Shown: positions 9,442-17,827 of the stretch, piece by piece | How the letters are laid out: each line of letters opens with the position of its first letter | How positions within the stretch are numbered: the stretch's first letter is position 1 | DNA from: Erythrobacter sp. SG61-1L | GTDB taxonomy: Bacteria > Pseudomonadota > Alphaproteobacteria > Sphingomonadales > Sphingomonadaceae | NCBI RefSeq assembly: GCF_001305965.1 | Contig: NZ_JXQC01000003.1 | Span: 496,001-560,000, forward strand | Direction of reading: 5' to 3' | DNA length: 64,000 bases | Notes under the pieces: generated by a model | What the model saw: only the letters and a program-made list of their open reading frames with translations | Database searches by the model: none | What the model was told of the DNA's origin: nothing | Made by a program: the position numbers and the translations under genes

Positions 9442-10563
9442 ATGCGGATCGCAATTCTTAAAGAGCGAGCCGCTGGCGAAACCCGCGTCTCGGCAACTCC
9501 CGAAACGGTTCGTAAATTCATCGCATTGGGCGCCGCGCTCTCGGTCGAATCCGGGGCGGGGCTTTCTGCGTCCATTGCTGACGCTGCTTATGCCGAGGCC
9601 GGGGCCGAAGTGCTGCCGGAAGGGCAGGCGGTGAAGGATGCGGACATCGTGTTGGCGGTGCAAGGCCCAGATCCGGCGACGCTGGCGGGCGCGAAGCCGG
9701 GCGTGTGGCTGGCCGCCGTGCTCGATCCCTTCGGCCAGCGGGCGCGAGTGGACTCCTACGCCAGTGCCGGGATCGAGGCGCTGGCGATGGAATTCATCCC
9801 GCGCATTACCCGCGCGCAGAGCATGGACGTGCTTTCCAGCCAGTCCAACCTTGCCGGCTACAAGGCAGTGATCGCCGCGGCCGACACTTATGGCCGCGCC
9901 TTCCCGATGATGATGACGGCCGCGGGCACTATCACCGCCGCGCGCGTTTTCGTGATGGGGGTGGGTGTTGCAGGGCTGCAGGCCATTGCCACGGCGCGCA
10001 GGCTGGGTGCGCAGGTTTCCGCCACCGATGTGCGTTCCGCGACCAGGGAACAGATCGAAAGCCTTGGCGCCAAGCCGGTCTTCGTTGACAAGGTTGCCGG
10101 GATCGAAGGCGAAGGCGCGGGCGGTTATGCGACGGAGATGAGCGAGGAATACCAGAAGGCGCAGGCCGAGCTGGTATCCAGCCATATCGCGAAGCAGGAC
10201 ATCGTCATCACCACTGCCCTGATCCCGGGCCGCGCCGCGCCGCGCCTCGTTTCCGACGCGCAGATCGCCAGCATGAAGCCGGGCAGCGTGATCTTCGATC
10301 TGGCCGTGGCGCAGGGCGGCAATGTCGAAGGTTCCGTGGCCGATGAAGTGATCGAGCGGCACGGGGTAAAGATCATGGGCTTTTCCAACACGCCCGCCCA
10401 TCTGCCAGCTGACGCCTCCGCGCTCTACGCGCGCAACCTCTATAATTTCCTCTCCGCTTTCTGGGACAAGGAGCAGGGCAGGCCGGTTCTGGATGAAGAG
10501 ATCGGCAATGCCGTGCGGCTGACGCAGGGCGGCAAGGTTGTGAATGAAAGGCTTTTGGGATGA
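9442..10563 (+). CDS. pntAA: NAD(P) transhydrogenase subunit alpha part 1 (domain I, NAD-binding)
   Basis: This soluble domain I of the proton-translocating transhydrogenase binds NAD(H) and passes hydride to NADP in PntB. The 373-residue protein starts MRIAILKERAAGETRVSATP and carries the RQD-loop region SSQSNLAGYKAV, the MMMTAAGTITAARVFVMGVGVAGLQAIATARRLGA Rossmann fold (GVGVAG), the mobile-loop segment GYATEMSEEYQ, and NTPAHLPADASALYARN at the C-terminus. It opens the pnt operon and its stop overlaps the next start (ATGA at 10560). As in Rhodospirillum, alpha is split into two proteins. Confidence 0.96.
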   Translation: MRIAILKERAAGETRVSATPETVRKFIALGAALSVESGAGLSASIADAAYAEAGAEVLPEGQAVKDADIVLAVQGPDPATLAGAKPGVWLAAVLDPFGQRARVDSYASAGIEALAMEFIPRITRAQSMDVLSSQSNLAGYKAVIAAADTYGRAFPMMMTAAGTITAARVFVMGVGVAGLQAIATARRLGAQVSATDVRSATREQIESLGAKPVFVDKVAGIEGEGAGGYATEMSEEYQKAQAELVSSHIAKQDIVITTALIPGRAAPRLVSDAQIASMKPGSVIFDLAVAQGGNVEGSVADEVIERHGVKIMGFSNTPAHLPADASALYARNLYNFLSAFWDKEQGRPVLDEEIGNAVRLTQGGKVVNERLLG

Positions 10564-11042
10564 AGGTGATTTTCGCGTCGATGGCCATGGCGGCCTCGAC
10601 CATCGCGATACCGGTTCACGCGGCGGACAAGGCGCCGGAACTGGGCCATTGGATGGTGGCGATTTCAGTTGCGGATATGGACGCGGAAACCGCCTTCTAT
10701 GTCGACAAGCTGGGCTTCAAGGTGGAGCTGGACACCACCTTCGGCCCCGGCATTCCGGTGCGCTGGCTGGTGAGCGGGAATGAGCGGATCGAACTGCTGA
10801 AGATCAAGGATTCCCAGCCTGCTCCGGCCAAGCCTGCCCCTCCGGGACATGCGGCTGTGCAGGGCTTTTCCCAGATCACCTTTTCCACCACCGACATAGA
10901 GGCGACTAAGGCCGCACTGGCAGCCAAGGGCCTTACGCCCGCGCTCGACATAACCGAAGTCGCGCCATTGGGCGTGAAGGTGATGTATTACACCGATCCC
11001 GAAGGGAACGCGGTGGAGATCGCGCAGAAGGTCGGCGGGTGA
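10560..11042 (+). CDS. Secreted VOC-superfamily (glyoxalase-like) protein
   Basis: The 160-residue protein has a signal peptide (MKVIFASMAMAASTIAIPVHA) followed by one vicinal-oxygen-chelate module. The module runs from LGHWMVAISVADMDAETAFYVDKLGF through VRWLVSGNERIELLK to TDPEGNAVEIAQK, the usual beta-alpha-beta-beta-beta order with the metal-binding His and Glu positions present. VOC proteins include glyoxalases, dioxygenases and resistance proteins, so the reaction cannot be named. It overlaps pntAA by ATGA and the DUF559 gene by 4 bases, interrupting the pnt genes. Periplasmic export of a VOC protein is unusual next to a cytoplasmic/inner-membrane complex. Confidence 0.85.
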   Translation: MKVIFASMAMAASTIAIPVHAADKAPELGHWMVAISVADMDAETAFYVDKLGFKVELDTTFGPGIPVRWLVSGNERIELLKIKDSQPAPAKPAPPGHAAVQGFSQITFSTTDIEATKAALAAKGLTPALDITEVAPLGVKVMYYTDPEGNAVEIAQKVGG

Positions 11043-11509
11043 ATGGTGGGCGGCACGATCCTCCCCTGAAAGGGGAGGGGGACCGTCCGCAGGACGGTGG
11101 TGGGGGCTTTCCTCACCTGCAACGCCCGGTCGTCTATCGGGCCCGGAAACTCCGCCGCGAGATGACTTTGCCGGAACGGATGCTGTGGCTGGCGCTTCGC
11201 GTCCGCCCGGAAGGGTTGCGGTTCCGGCGACAGCATCCGATCGGCCCATATGTCGTCGATTTCTGCTGCCTGTCCGCACGGCTCGTGGTCGAGGTGGATG
11301 GTAAAGCCCATGATGTGGGATGCGCCCCGGAGAATGACCGTGGTCGCGATGAGTTCTTGCAAGAAAACGGGTTCAGGGTGCTGCGGGTTTCGGCGCAGCG
11401 CGTGTTGGCGGACGTTGGCGGCACAGCCGAAGCGATCGTTGCGCGTGCGGTGAACCCCCTCCACCGTCCTGCGGACGGTCCCCCTCCCCGTGCCGGGGAG
11501 GCTGCCTAG
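11039..11509 (+). CDS. DUF559-type endonuclease-like protein framed by inverted repeats
   Basis: The central 105 residues (33-139) match the DUF559 family, which has the Vsr/PD-(D/E)xK nuclease fold: YRARKLRREMTLPERMLW, RFRRQHPIGPYVVDFCC, RLVVEVDGKAHD (Asp74, Glu85, Asp87 as likely metal ligands), and NGFRVLRVSAQRVL. GTG 11039 overlaps the VOC stop and gives 156 residues. ATG 11162 would give a core-only protein of 115. The N-terminal 30 and C-terminal 17 residues are encoded by the two arms of a 47-bp inverted repeat, so they are probably low-function tails. The stop overlaps the GTG start of pntAB. No methyltransferase accompanies it. Function unknown. Confidence 0.85.
   Translation: MNGGRHDPPLKGEGDRPQDGGGGFPHLQRPVVYRARKLRREMTLPERMLWLALRVRPEGLRFRRQHPIGPYVVDFCCLSARLVVEVDGKAHDVGCAPENDRGRDEFLQENGFRVLRVSAQRVLADVGGTAEAIVARAVNPLHRPADGPPPRAGEAA
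11060..11106. repeat. Left arm of 47-bp inverted repeat around the DUF559 gene
   Basis: The arm contains two small palindromes in series (CTCCCC...GGGGAG and ACCGTCC-GCA-GGACGGT) and ends in a G run. It pairs with 11455-11501, with about 29 bases identical without a gap. It lies within the 5' part of the DUF559 reading frame. Confidence 0.9.
11455..11501. repeat. Right arm of 47-bp inverted repeat around the DUF559 gene
   Basis: This is the reverse complement of 11060-11106 with a few differences in the outer loop, and it overlaps the last codons of the DUF559 frame. The two arms enclose a 442-bp unit (11060-11501) that holds essentially only the nuclease gene. Confidence 0.9.
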
Positions 11510-11793
11510 TGGACTTCATTTCAATCCTCTCGATTTTCGTGCTGGCCTGTTTTGTAGGTTATTACGTGGTCTGGTCGGTCACTCCGGCATTGCACACGCC
11601 CTTGATGGCGGTGACCAATGCGATCTCCTCAGTCATCATCGTTGGCGCGCTGATCGCGGCGGCGGCGAGCGGTAGCGCGGGAGCCAAGTGGCTGGGCCTG
11701 ATCGCGGTCGTGCTGGCCAGCGTGAACATCTTCGGCGGCTTCGCGGTGACGGAGCGGATGCTGGCGATGTACAAGAAGAAGGAGCGCAAATGA
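11509..11793 (+). CDS. pntAB: NAD(P) transhydrogenase subunit alpha part 2 (membrane domain)
   Basis: A 94-residue membrane protein that forms the first part of the proton-conducting domain II of transhydrogenase. It has three hydrophobic helices (FISILSIFVLACFVGYYVVW, AISSVIIVGALIAAAA, WLGLIAVVLASVNIFGGF) and the conserved VTPALHTPLMAVTNAISS segment and FAVTERMLAMYKKK tail. GTG 11509 overlaps the DUF559 stop (TAGTG) and its own stop overlaps the pntB start, so it is translationally coupled on both sides. It is separated from pntAA by the VOC and DUF559 genes. Confidence 0.95.
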   Translation: MDFISILSIFVLACFVGYYVVWSVTPALHTPLMAVTNAISSVIIVGALIAAAASGSAGAKWLGLIAVVLASVNIFGGFAVTERMLAMYKKKERK

Positions 11794-13274
11794 TGGTCGC
11801 TCCTCTGGAAATCCCGATCGAGATTCCTGCCGAGGCATTTCCGCCCGAAGCTGCCGCGCATTCGGTGAACCCCTGGGTGGCTCTGGCCTATCTGGTGGCG
11901 GGCGTGTGCTTCATCCTTGCTTTGCGTGGTCTCAGCTCACCGGCAACCAGCCGGGCGGGCAACCGCTATGGCATGGCGGGCATGCTCATCGCGGTGGTGA
12001 CGACGCTGGTGACGCATGAGATTGCCAGCCTGCCGGAGATTGTCGGCGCGATCGCAATCGGCGGGGCCATCGGCTTCGTGATTGCCCGCCGGATCGCGAT
12101 GACGGCGATGCCGCAGCTCGTCGCGGCTTTTCACTCTCTGGTGGGCCTCGCGGCGGTGCTGGTTGCAGTCGCGGCGTTCCTCAATCCCGATGCTTTCGGC
12201 ATTCTCGGCGCAGACGGGAATATCCTGACCGTCAGCCGCATCGAGATGGCGCTGGGTGCCGCGATTGGCGCGATCACCTTCTCAGGCTCGGTCATCGCCT
12301 TCGCCAAATTGAACGGCAATATGTCGGGTTCGCCCATCCTGCTGCCGGGGCGGCATCTGATCAATCTGGGCACGCTGGCGGCGATCCTTGCGATGACTGC
12401 CGGGTTCGCCATTTCCGCTAATGCCGGGCCGGGCGAACATCCGATCTTCTGGGTGCTGCTGGCGGCCAGCTTTGCCATCGGCTTCCTGCTGATCATCCCC
12501 ATCGGCGGGGCGGACATGCCGGTGGTCGTTTCCATGCTGAATTCCTATTCCGGCTGGGCGGCGGCGGCGATGGGCTTCACGCTGCACAACACCGCGATGA
12601 TCGTCACCGGCGCGCTGGTCGGCTCTTCGGGCGCCATCCTCAGCTACATCATGTGCCGGGCGATGAACCGCAGCTTCATCAGCGTGATCGCGGGAGGCTT
12701 CGGTGCAGAGAGCGGCGGGGGCGATGCGGGTGCGGCCAAGACGGACCGCCCGTGGAAGCGTGGCAGTGCCGAAGATGCTGCCTTTCTGCTGAAAGAGGCG
12801 GGGCAGGTCATCATCATTCCCGGCTATGGCATGGCCGTGGCACAGGCCCAGCACGTGCTGCGCGAGATGGGCGATCTGCTGAAGGAACACGGGGTTACTG
12901 TGAAATACGCCATCCACCCCGTGGCTGGCCGCATGCCCGGCCATATGAACGTGCTGCTGGCCGAGGCGAACGTCCCCTATGACGAAGTGTTCGAGTTGGA
13001 GGACATCAACAGCGAGTTTGCGCAGACGGACGTGGCCTTCATTATCGGCGCGAATGACGTGGTGAACCCGGCTGCCAAGAGCGACAAGGGCAGCCCCATC
13101 TATGGCATGCCGGTGTTCGATGTGGAGAAGGCCAAGACCATCTTCTTCATCAAGCGCAGCATGGGCGGGGTGGGCTATGCCGGCGTGGACAACGATGTGT
13201 TCTATATGGACCAGACCATGATGCTGCTGGGCGATGCCAAGAAGATGGTCGAGGAAATCGTCAAGGCGCTCTGA
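11790..13274 (+). CDS. pntB: NAD(P) transhydrogenase subunit beta
   Basis: PntB supplies most of the proton channel (domain II helices) and the NADP-binding domain III. The 494-residue protein shows about eight membrane segments up to residue 290. The cytoplasmic domain follows, with GYGMAVAQAQHVLREM (NADP-binding glycine motif), HPVAGRMPGHMNVLLAEANVPYD, FIIGANDVVNPAA and FFIKRSMGGVGYAGVDNDVFY. ATG 11790 forms an ATGATG with the pntAB stop; a second ATG at 11793 is equally possible. It is the last gene of the operon. The proton gradient drives NADPH formation with PntAA and PntAB. Confidence 0.96.
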   Translation: MMVAPLEIPIEIPAEAFPPEAAAHSVNPWVALAYLVAGVCFILALRGLSSPATSRAGNRYGMAGMLIAVVTTLVTHEIASLPEIVGAIAIGGAIGFVIARRIAMTAMPQLVAAFHSLVGLAAVLVAVAAFLNPDAFGILGADGNILTVSRIEMALGAAIGAITFSGSVIAFAKLNGNMSGSPILLPGRHLINLGTLAAILAMTAGFAISANAGPGEHPIFWVLLAASFAIGFLLIIPIGGADMPVVVSMLNSYSGWAAAAMGFTLHNTAMIVTGALVGSSGAILSYIMCRAMNRSFISVIAGGFGAESGGGDAGAAKTDRPWKRGSAEDAAFLLKEAGQVIIIPGYGMAVAQAQHVLREMGDLLKEHGVTVKYAIHPVAGRMPGHMNVLLAEANVPYDEVFELEDINSEFAQTDVAFIIGANDVVNPAAKSDKGSPIYGMPVFDVEKAKTIFFIKRSMGGVGYAGVDNDVFYMDQTMMLLGDAKKMVEEIVKAL

Positions 13275-13301
13275 ACGACAGGTTCCAGTTCCAGACAGGC
13301 A

Positions 13302-13333
13302 CCATTTCCTGACAGGCCCATTTCCTGACAGGC
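13302..13333 (+). repeat. 16-bp perfect tandem duplication
   Basis: CCATTTCCTGACAGGC occurs twice head to tail, with a shorter CAGACAGGCA relative just upstream (13292-13301). It lies in the 121-bp gap between pntB and the Sel1 gene. No function is evident. Confidence 0.9.
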
Positions 13334-13395
13334 TTTGTCATTAGGCTCCCGGCGGGGCTGGGCGTATTTTCGCGCCATCCGCCACGGGGGTGTTC

Positions 13396-15168
13396 ATGCG
13401 GTATTGGCCTGTCCTTGCACTGTTGCTGGGTTCGCTCTTTCTCATGGGCGCCAGCAAGTTTCCTTCGGCCTATGACGGCTACAAGGAAGCCTATGTGTTT
13501 GACGGCAAGCAGCTCTATCCCGTCACGCTGTATGGCATTGCCCGCAATTGGGAGGCGGATTGCCGCTCTGGCAAGGCCGTGCAGTGCCAGCGCCTGGGCG
13601 ATGCGCTGTTTGAAGGGCAGGGCGACCTCAAGGTAGAACCGCGCGCCGCCATGGGCTTCTGGCTGATGGCGTGCGACCGGGGCCATGCGCCCGGCTGCAG
13701 CAAGGCCGCACAGGCAATAGAGGCTGGCACCACCAATTATCCCGCCAATCCCGTGCTGGCGCTGCAGACTGCCGAGAAGGGCTGCCTGCTGAAGGATACC
13801 ACCAGCTGCGCCTCTGCCGCACTGCATTATTATCGCGGCGATGTCGCGCAGCAGGATCGCGCGCGGGCGCTGCAATTGTGGGACACCGGCTGCGGCGCGA
13901 AGGATGAGGAAGCCTGCCGGATGAAGGCGGGCGCGCTCTATTACGACAGCGGCGAGGATGCCGCGCGGGCACAGGCCGTGGAACTCTATCGCGCGGGGTG
14001 CGACCGCAAGCAGGGCTGGGGCTGCTCGGGTTATGCCGATGCGCTGGCCAGCGGTGTGGGCGTCGCGCGCGATGACAAGGCGGCCTTTGCCGCCGGGCGC
14101 ACCGGTTGCCTTGAGGCGAAGGGCGATACTGTGCTGGCCTGCGCCGTCTACGCGCGGTTCCTTGGCAATTCGGACGAGCCGGAAGATGTGAAGCGCGCCA
14201 GCAACCTGCTGACCCGGGCCTGCCTCGCCAAAATTGCCGAAGCCTGCAACGATGCGGGCCTGCTGGCGGAACGCGATCCGCCGGGCAGCGGCTTTGCCGA
14301 ATGGGAAGTGGCGCTGTCTTTCCGCGATGGGTGCGATTTGTCCCACGCCGCGTCCTGCGCCAATCTGGCGCGGCTCTATTTCGAAGGGGGTGACCGGATC
14401 AAGGTGAACCTCAAGCGCGCCGTCGCCCTCTATGACAAGGCCTGCGCGCTGGGTGACCGCCCGGCCTGCAATCAGATCGAACAGATGGGCAGCATGGCAA
14501 CCAATGCCCGCAATGCGAAGCCTGCGGTCGATCCAGCCGCACCCAGCGACGTGCAACTGGCAAGGGCCGTAGAACTGGCGAAAGTGGGCAGGGGCAACGA
14601 TGCCTTCGAAGCAGTCGCCCGGTTGATGGAGGAGGCCGATGCCGATGCCGAATGGCTGCTCGGCGGGTGGTTCTATTACGGCTATGCCGGGGTGGTCGAT
14701 ACGCCGGACAAGCGCAACGGCCTCATCCTGATGGAGAATGCCGCACGGCAGGGCCATATCGAGGCGCTGAAATGGGTCGGCATGGCCTATTGGGAAGGCG
14801 ACGGCGTCAGCGTCGATCAGGACAAGGCGCTGGGTTACATGGGCTATGCCGCCGGGCGCGGAGACGAGATGGCGGAAGCCATCTGGCGTTCGATGAAGCT
14901 GGAACCGGTCCGCCAGGAAAATGCCCGCCGGGCCAGGGAAATGGCGGAAGCGGCAGAGCGGCGGAAGAACGATTTCTGGGCCAATTTCAGTGCCGCTGCG
15001 GCGGCCTGGGCCACATCCAGCAGCAATTATGCCAGCTCTTATTCCTCAAGTTCCAGCTCAAGCTGGCAATCGCTGTCCAACATTCAGGCCCAGCATAACT
15101 GGAACAATTACATCAACTACATGCAGGGCTACACCACCGCCTGCGTGTCCTCCAATCCCTATTGCTGA
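13396..15168 (+). CDS. Secreted Sel1-repeat protein with cysteine-paired repeats
   Basis: The 590-residue protein has an N-terminal hydrophobic signal or anchor (YWPVLALLLGSLFLMGA). It then has about ten Sel1-like helical repeats (residues 40-370 and 400-500) recognised by repeating A--LG--Y--G patterns and paired cysteines (CRSGKAVQC, CDRGHAPGC, CLLKDTTSC, CGAKDEEAC, CDRKQGWGC). This is the layout of the Helicobacter Hcp cysteine-rich Sel1 proteins, in which each repeat is disulfide-stapled. A second block lacks the cysteines and is followed by a charged helix and a Ser/Asn/Tyr-rich tail. ATG 13396 has a G run 5 bases upstream; GTG 13390 is an alternative. It probably acts as an envelope scaffold or in protein-protein binding. 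Confidence 0.85.
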   Translation: MRYWPVLALLLGSLFLMGASKFPSAYDGYKEAYVFDGKQLYPVTLYGIARNWEADCRSGKAVQCQRLGDALFEGQGDLKVEPRAAMGFWLMACDRGHAPGCSKAAQAIEAGTTNYPANPVLALQTAEKGCLLKDTTSCASAALHYYRGDVAQQDRARALQLWDTGCGAKDEEACRMKAGALYYDSGEDAARAQAVELYRAGCDRKQGWGCSGYADALASGVGVARDDKAAFAAGRTGCLEAKGDTVLACAVYARFLGNSDEPEDVKRASNLLTRACLAKIAEACNDAGLLAERDPPGSGFAEWEVALSFRDGCDLSHAASCANLARLYFEGGDRIKVNLKRAVALYDKACALGDRPACNQIEQMGSMATNARNAKPAVDPAAPSDVQLARAVELAKVGRGNDAFEAVARLMEEADADAEWLLGGWFYYGYAGVVDTPDKRNGLILMENAARQGHIEALKWVGMAYWEGDGVSVDQDKALGYMGYAAGRGDEMAEAIWRSMKLEPVRQENARRAREMAEAAERRKNDFWANFSAAAAAWATSSSNYASSYSSSSSSSWQSLSNIQAQHNWNNYINYMQGYTTACVSSNPYC

Positions 15169-15186
15169 GACCGAAAGGAGCCGCCC

Positions 15187-15732
15187 ATGCCGGCGAACAT
15201 GCGTATGATCCTTCAGCTTGCCGCAGGTTCCGCACTTGCCGCGCAGGGCGTGGCCCCGGCCTTTGCCGAAACCGTCAACGCCACGATCAATGTCGGCACG
15301 AATGAACGCAACGGCGTATGCTACATCTATCTGCCGCGCGACGACGGGATGGAGCTGGAAATCAGCGTTCGGGCGGAAGACACCAACGTCAACCTGAAGG
15401 TGGCCAACATCCCTTCGGAATGGGTGGATGAGGGCGAGGGGCAGGATGTGCCGATCTCCATCAAGCCGAACAAGGGCAAGGCCTTCACCAGCGATCACGG
15501 CGAATATGTCGCCGGGATCACCTATCGCATTCAGGGCTGGAACGATGAATCCGGCAAGGGCAGCGAATTGCTCAGCGCATTGAAGGGCGGCAAGACTTTC
15601 ACGGTGGAATTCGGCGGCCGCAAGGCGGGGGCATTCGAGATCCAGCAGGCATCCGGCGACATGTTCAAGGACTATGCCTATAACTTCATGAAGCGCTGCA
15701 TCGGCAATAACGGCGGCGCCACGGATTTCTGA
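15187..15732 (+). CDS. Secreted protein of unknown function
   Basis: The 181-residue protein has a signal peptide (MRMILQLAAGSALAAQGVAPAFA, cleavage after AFA). The mature part alternates beta-rich segments (TVNATINVG, VCYIYLPRDDGMELEISVRA, GITYRIQGWND, KTFTVEFGGRKAGAFEI) and has two cysteines (GVCYIY, KRCIGN) that could pair. I do not recognise a family. It starts 18 bp after the Sel1 gene with AAAGGAG before the ATG, so the two are probably one operon and may act together in the periplasm. Confidence 0.8.
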   Translation: MPANMRMILQLAAGSALAAQGVAPAFAETVNATINVGTNERNGVCYIYLPRDDGMELEISVRAEDTNVNLKVANIPSEWVDEGEGQDVPISIKPNKGKAFTSDHGEYVAGITYRIQGWNDESGKGSELLSALKGGKTFTVEFGGRKAGAFEIQQASGDMFKDYAYNFMKRCIGNNGGATDF

Positions 15733-15871
15733 CCTTTCAGAGGCCGGACGGATCGATACTGCGATAAGGATGCGACACAGCCTTAACCAATCCGGGTAAG
15801 GCGGTGCCAAGCCTGTTGCCGCCTTTATCGGCGGCAATTATTCGGGCCTATCGCAGTCAAGGGATTCGTTA

Positions 15872-16567
15872 GTGCGCAAGCTCGGCCTAATCGGCGGGAT
15901 GAGCTGGATTTCCACCAGCACCTATTACGATCGGATCAATCGCTATGTGCGGGCCCGCGTGCGGGCGCCAGCAAGCGCGCCCTTGTTATTGGAGAGTCTG
16001 GACTTTTCGCTCGTCTATCGGGTGACCGAGGATGAAGGCTGGGAAGAAGCGGCCAGGATCGTGACTGCGTCGGCGCAAAGGCTGGAACAGGCAGGCGCCG
16101 GGGCCTTGGTGATCTGCGCCAATTCCATGCACAAGGTGTATAATGAAGTGGCGGCCTCTGTCGGCATTCCCATCTTCCACATCGCCGAATGCGTCGGTGA
16201 GAAGATGAAGGCCGATGGCGTGACCACCGCCGCCCTGTTCGGCACGCGGAACGTCATGACCGAAAGCTTCTATCGCAAGCGTCTGGTCGCCCACGGAGTG
16301 GACCTGTTGCCGCCCGACATGGACTATGTCGAGCAGCTGGACCGGATCATTTATGACGAGCTGATGCTGGGCAAGGTGACGCGCGATGCCCAGCGCAAGC
16401 TGAAAACCATGATTACAGTGAAGGAACAGGCCGGGGCCAAGGCCATCGTGCTGGCCTGCACCGAGCTGGATATGGTGGTGGACATCGATGCGAATGTCCT
16501 GCCCATCTATGACAGCCTGAAAATCCATGCCGAAAAAGCGGCGGAATGGATTCTGGGCGCGGGCTGA
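15872..16567 (+). CDS. Aspartate/glutamate racemase family protein
   Basis: This 231-residue cofactor-independent racemase has the two catalytic-cysteine motifs VICANSMHKV (about residue 85) and LACTELDMVV (about residue 192), one from each half of the pseudo-symmetric fold. Its start, KLGLIGGMSWISTSTYYDRIN, is typical of the aspartate racemase (YgeA-like) branch. GTG 15872 is the start. The amino-acid substrate (Asp or Glu) is unproven. It is monocistronic, with a hairpin after the stop. Confidence 0.9.
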   Translation: MRKLGLIGGMSWISTSTYYDRINRYVRARVRAPASAPLLLESLDFSLVYRVTEDEGWEEAARIVTASAQRLEQAGAGALVICANSMHKVYNEVAASVGIPIFHIAECVGEKMKADGVTTAALFGTRNVMTESFYRKRLVAHGVDLLPPDMDYVEQLDRIIYDELMLGKVTRDAQRKLKTMITVKEQAGAKAIVLACTELDMVVDIDANVLPIYDSLKIHAEKAAEWILGAG

Positions 16568-16570
16568 CGC

Positions 16571-16617
16571 TTAGGGAAAATGCGGCGCCGCTTGCCATAG
16601 CGGCGCGGCTTTCCTAA
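16571..16617 (+). terminator. Long hairpin after the racemase gene
   Basis: TTAGG-AAA followed by GCGGCGCCGC pairs with GCGGCGCGGC and TTTCCTAA around TTGCCATA, starting 4 bases after the stop. The stem is strong but imperfect and ends in a short T run within the stem. It is probably the terminator of the racemase transcript. Confidence 0.45.
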
Positions 16618-16628
16618 CCCGCGCGCAC

Positions 16629-17804
16629 ATGCACGGCACATCCCCTCTGCGCGCGTCCTACGCCAGCGATCCGTTCAATTCGCGTGGGCGCGAATTTGCG
16701 GAAGAACGCGCCGGTGCGCGCGGCCCCCGCAATGAATTCCAGCGTGACCGCGATCGGATCATCCATTCGATCGCCTTCCGGCGCCTGCGCCACAAGACGC
16801 AGGTGTTCATCGCGCCCGATGGCGACCATTATCGCGTCCGCCTGACTCACAGCCTGGAAGTGGCCCAGATCGGCCGGGTGATCGCCCGCGCGCTGGGTCT
16901 GGACGAGGATCTGACGGAGGCCCTGTGCCTTGCGCATGACATCGGCCATCCACCCTTCGGCCATGCGGGGGAAGATGCGCTGAACGCCGCGCTGGAACGG
17001 CATGGCGGGTTCGATCACAATGCCCAGTCGCTACGCACGCTGATGCGGCTGGAAAGCCCCTATTGCGGGCATGAAGGGCTGAACCTCACCTGGGAAACGC
17101 TGGAAGGGTTGGCCAAACATAATGGCCCGATCACCGCGCCCGGCTGGGCGATGGCGGAAATCGACGCGGCCTTTCCGCTGGACCTCCACAGCTGGCCCTC
17201 GCTCGAAGCGCAAGTGGCCGCGCTGGCGGACGATATCGCCTATGACAATCACGACATTGACGATGGGCTGCGCGCCGGTTTCCTGACGCTGGACGATCTG
17301 CTGGAGCTGGATTTTCTGGCGGATCAGTGGCGCGAGGTGGAACGCCGTTTCCCTGGCGCCCCGCGCGACCGGCAATTGCGCGAACTGGTTCGCACCCAGA
17401 TCGGCCTGATGGTGAACGATCTGCTGGATCAGACCCGCGCCAATCTGGCCGGGTTCGAAACAGTGGCCGAAATCCGTGCGGCCGGCAGGGCGCTGGCGGC
17501 GTTTTCGCCTGGATTTGCGGGTAAAGAGCGACGGCTGAAGAAGTTCATGTATCAGCGGCTTTATTACCACCCCGAGCAGATCGCCACGGCCGAACGCTCG
17601 CGCGAAGTGATTGCCCGGTTGTTTGCTGCCTATTCGCAGCAGCCTGATCTGCTGGCGGAAGGCTGGCGCGAGGCCCTGCCGGAGCAGGAGCCGCAGCGCA
17701 GCCGCCATATTGCGGATTTCATCGCCGGCATGACCGACCGTTATGCCATCGACCAATATGCGAAGATCTTCGGCAAGGTGCCGGAAGGGCTATCTAATGT
17801 CTGA
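16629..17804 (+). CDS. dgt: Deoxyguanosinetriphosphate triphosphohydrolase-like protein
   Basis: This HD-domain dNTPase hydrolyses dGTP or other dNTPs to deoxynucleoside and triphosphate. The 391-residue protein has the family start [39 protein letters not shown], then the metal site H74 (LTHSLEVAQ), H103-D104 ([16 protein letters not shown]), and [16 protein letters not shown]. The length and lack of an E. coli Dgt-type insertion fit the type-2 (alphaproteobacterial) subgroup, whose substrate range is often broader and allosterically controlled. The gene is followed at 23 bp by an NAD-binding protein gene. Confidence 0.93.
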   Translation: MHGTSPLRASYASDPFNSRGREFAEERAGARGPRNEFQRDRDRIIHSIAFRRLRHKTQVFIAPDGDHYRVRLTHSLEVAQIGRVIARALGLDEDLTEALCLAHDIGHPPFGHAGEDALNAALERHGGFDHNAQSLRTLMRLESPYCGHEGLNLTWETLEGLAKHNGPITAPGWAMAEIDAAFPLDLHSWPSLEAQVAALADDIAYDNHDIDDGLRAGFLTLDDLLELDFLADQWREVERRFPGAPRDRQLRELVRTQIGLMVNDLLDQTRANLAGFETVAEIRAAGRALAAFSPGFAGKERRLKKFMYQRLYYHPEQIATAERSREVIARLFAAYSQQPDLLAEGWREALPEQEPQRSRHIADFIAGMTDRYAIDQYAKIFGKVPEGLSNV

Positions 17805-17827
17805 GCGGCCAATGTGTGAGCGGGCCA

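Noticed and set aside
11039-11509. A restriction-modification system formed by the DUF559 nuclease
   Set aside because: No methyltransferase or specificity gene is adjacent; ccrM is 7 kb away and an orphan cell-cycle enzyme.
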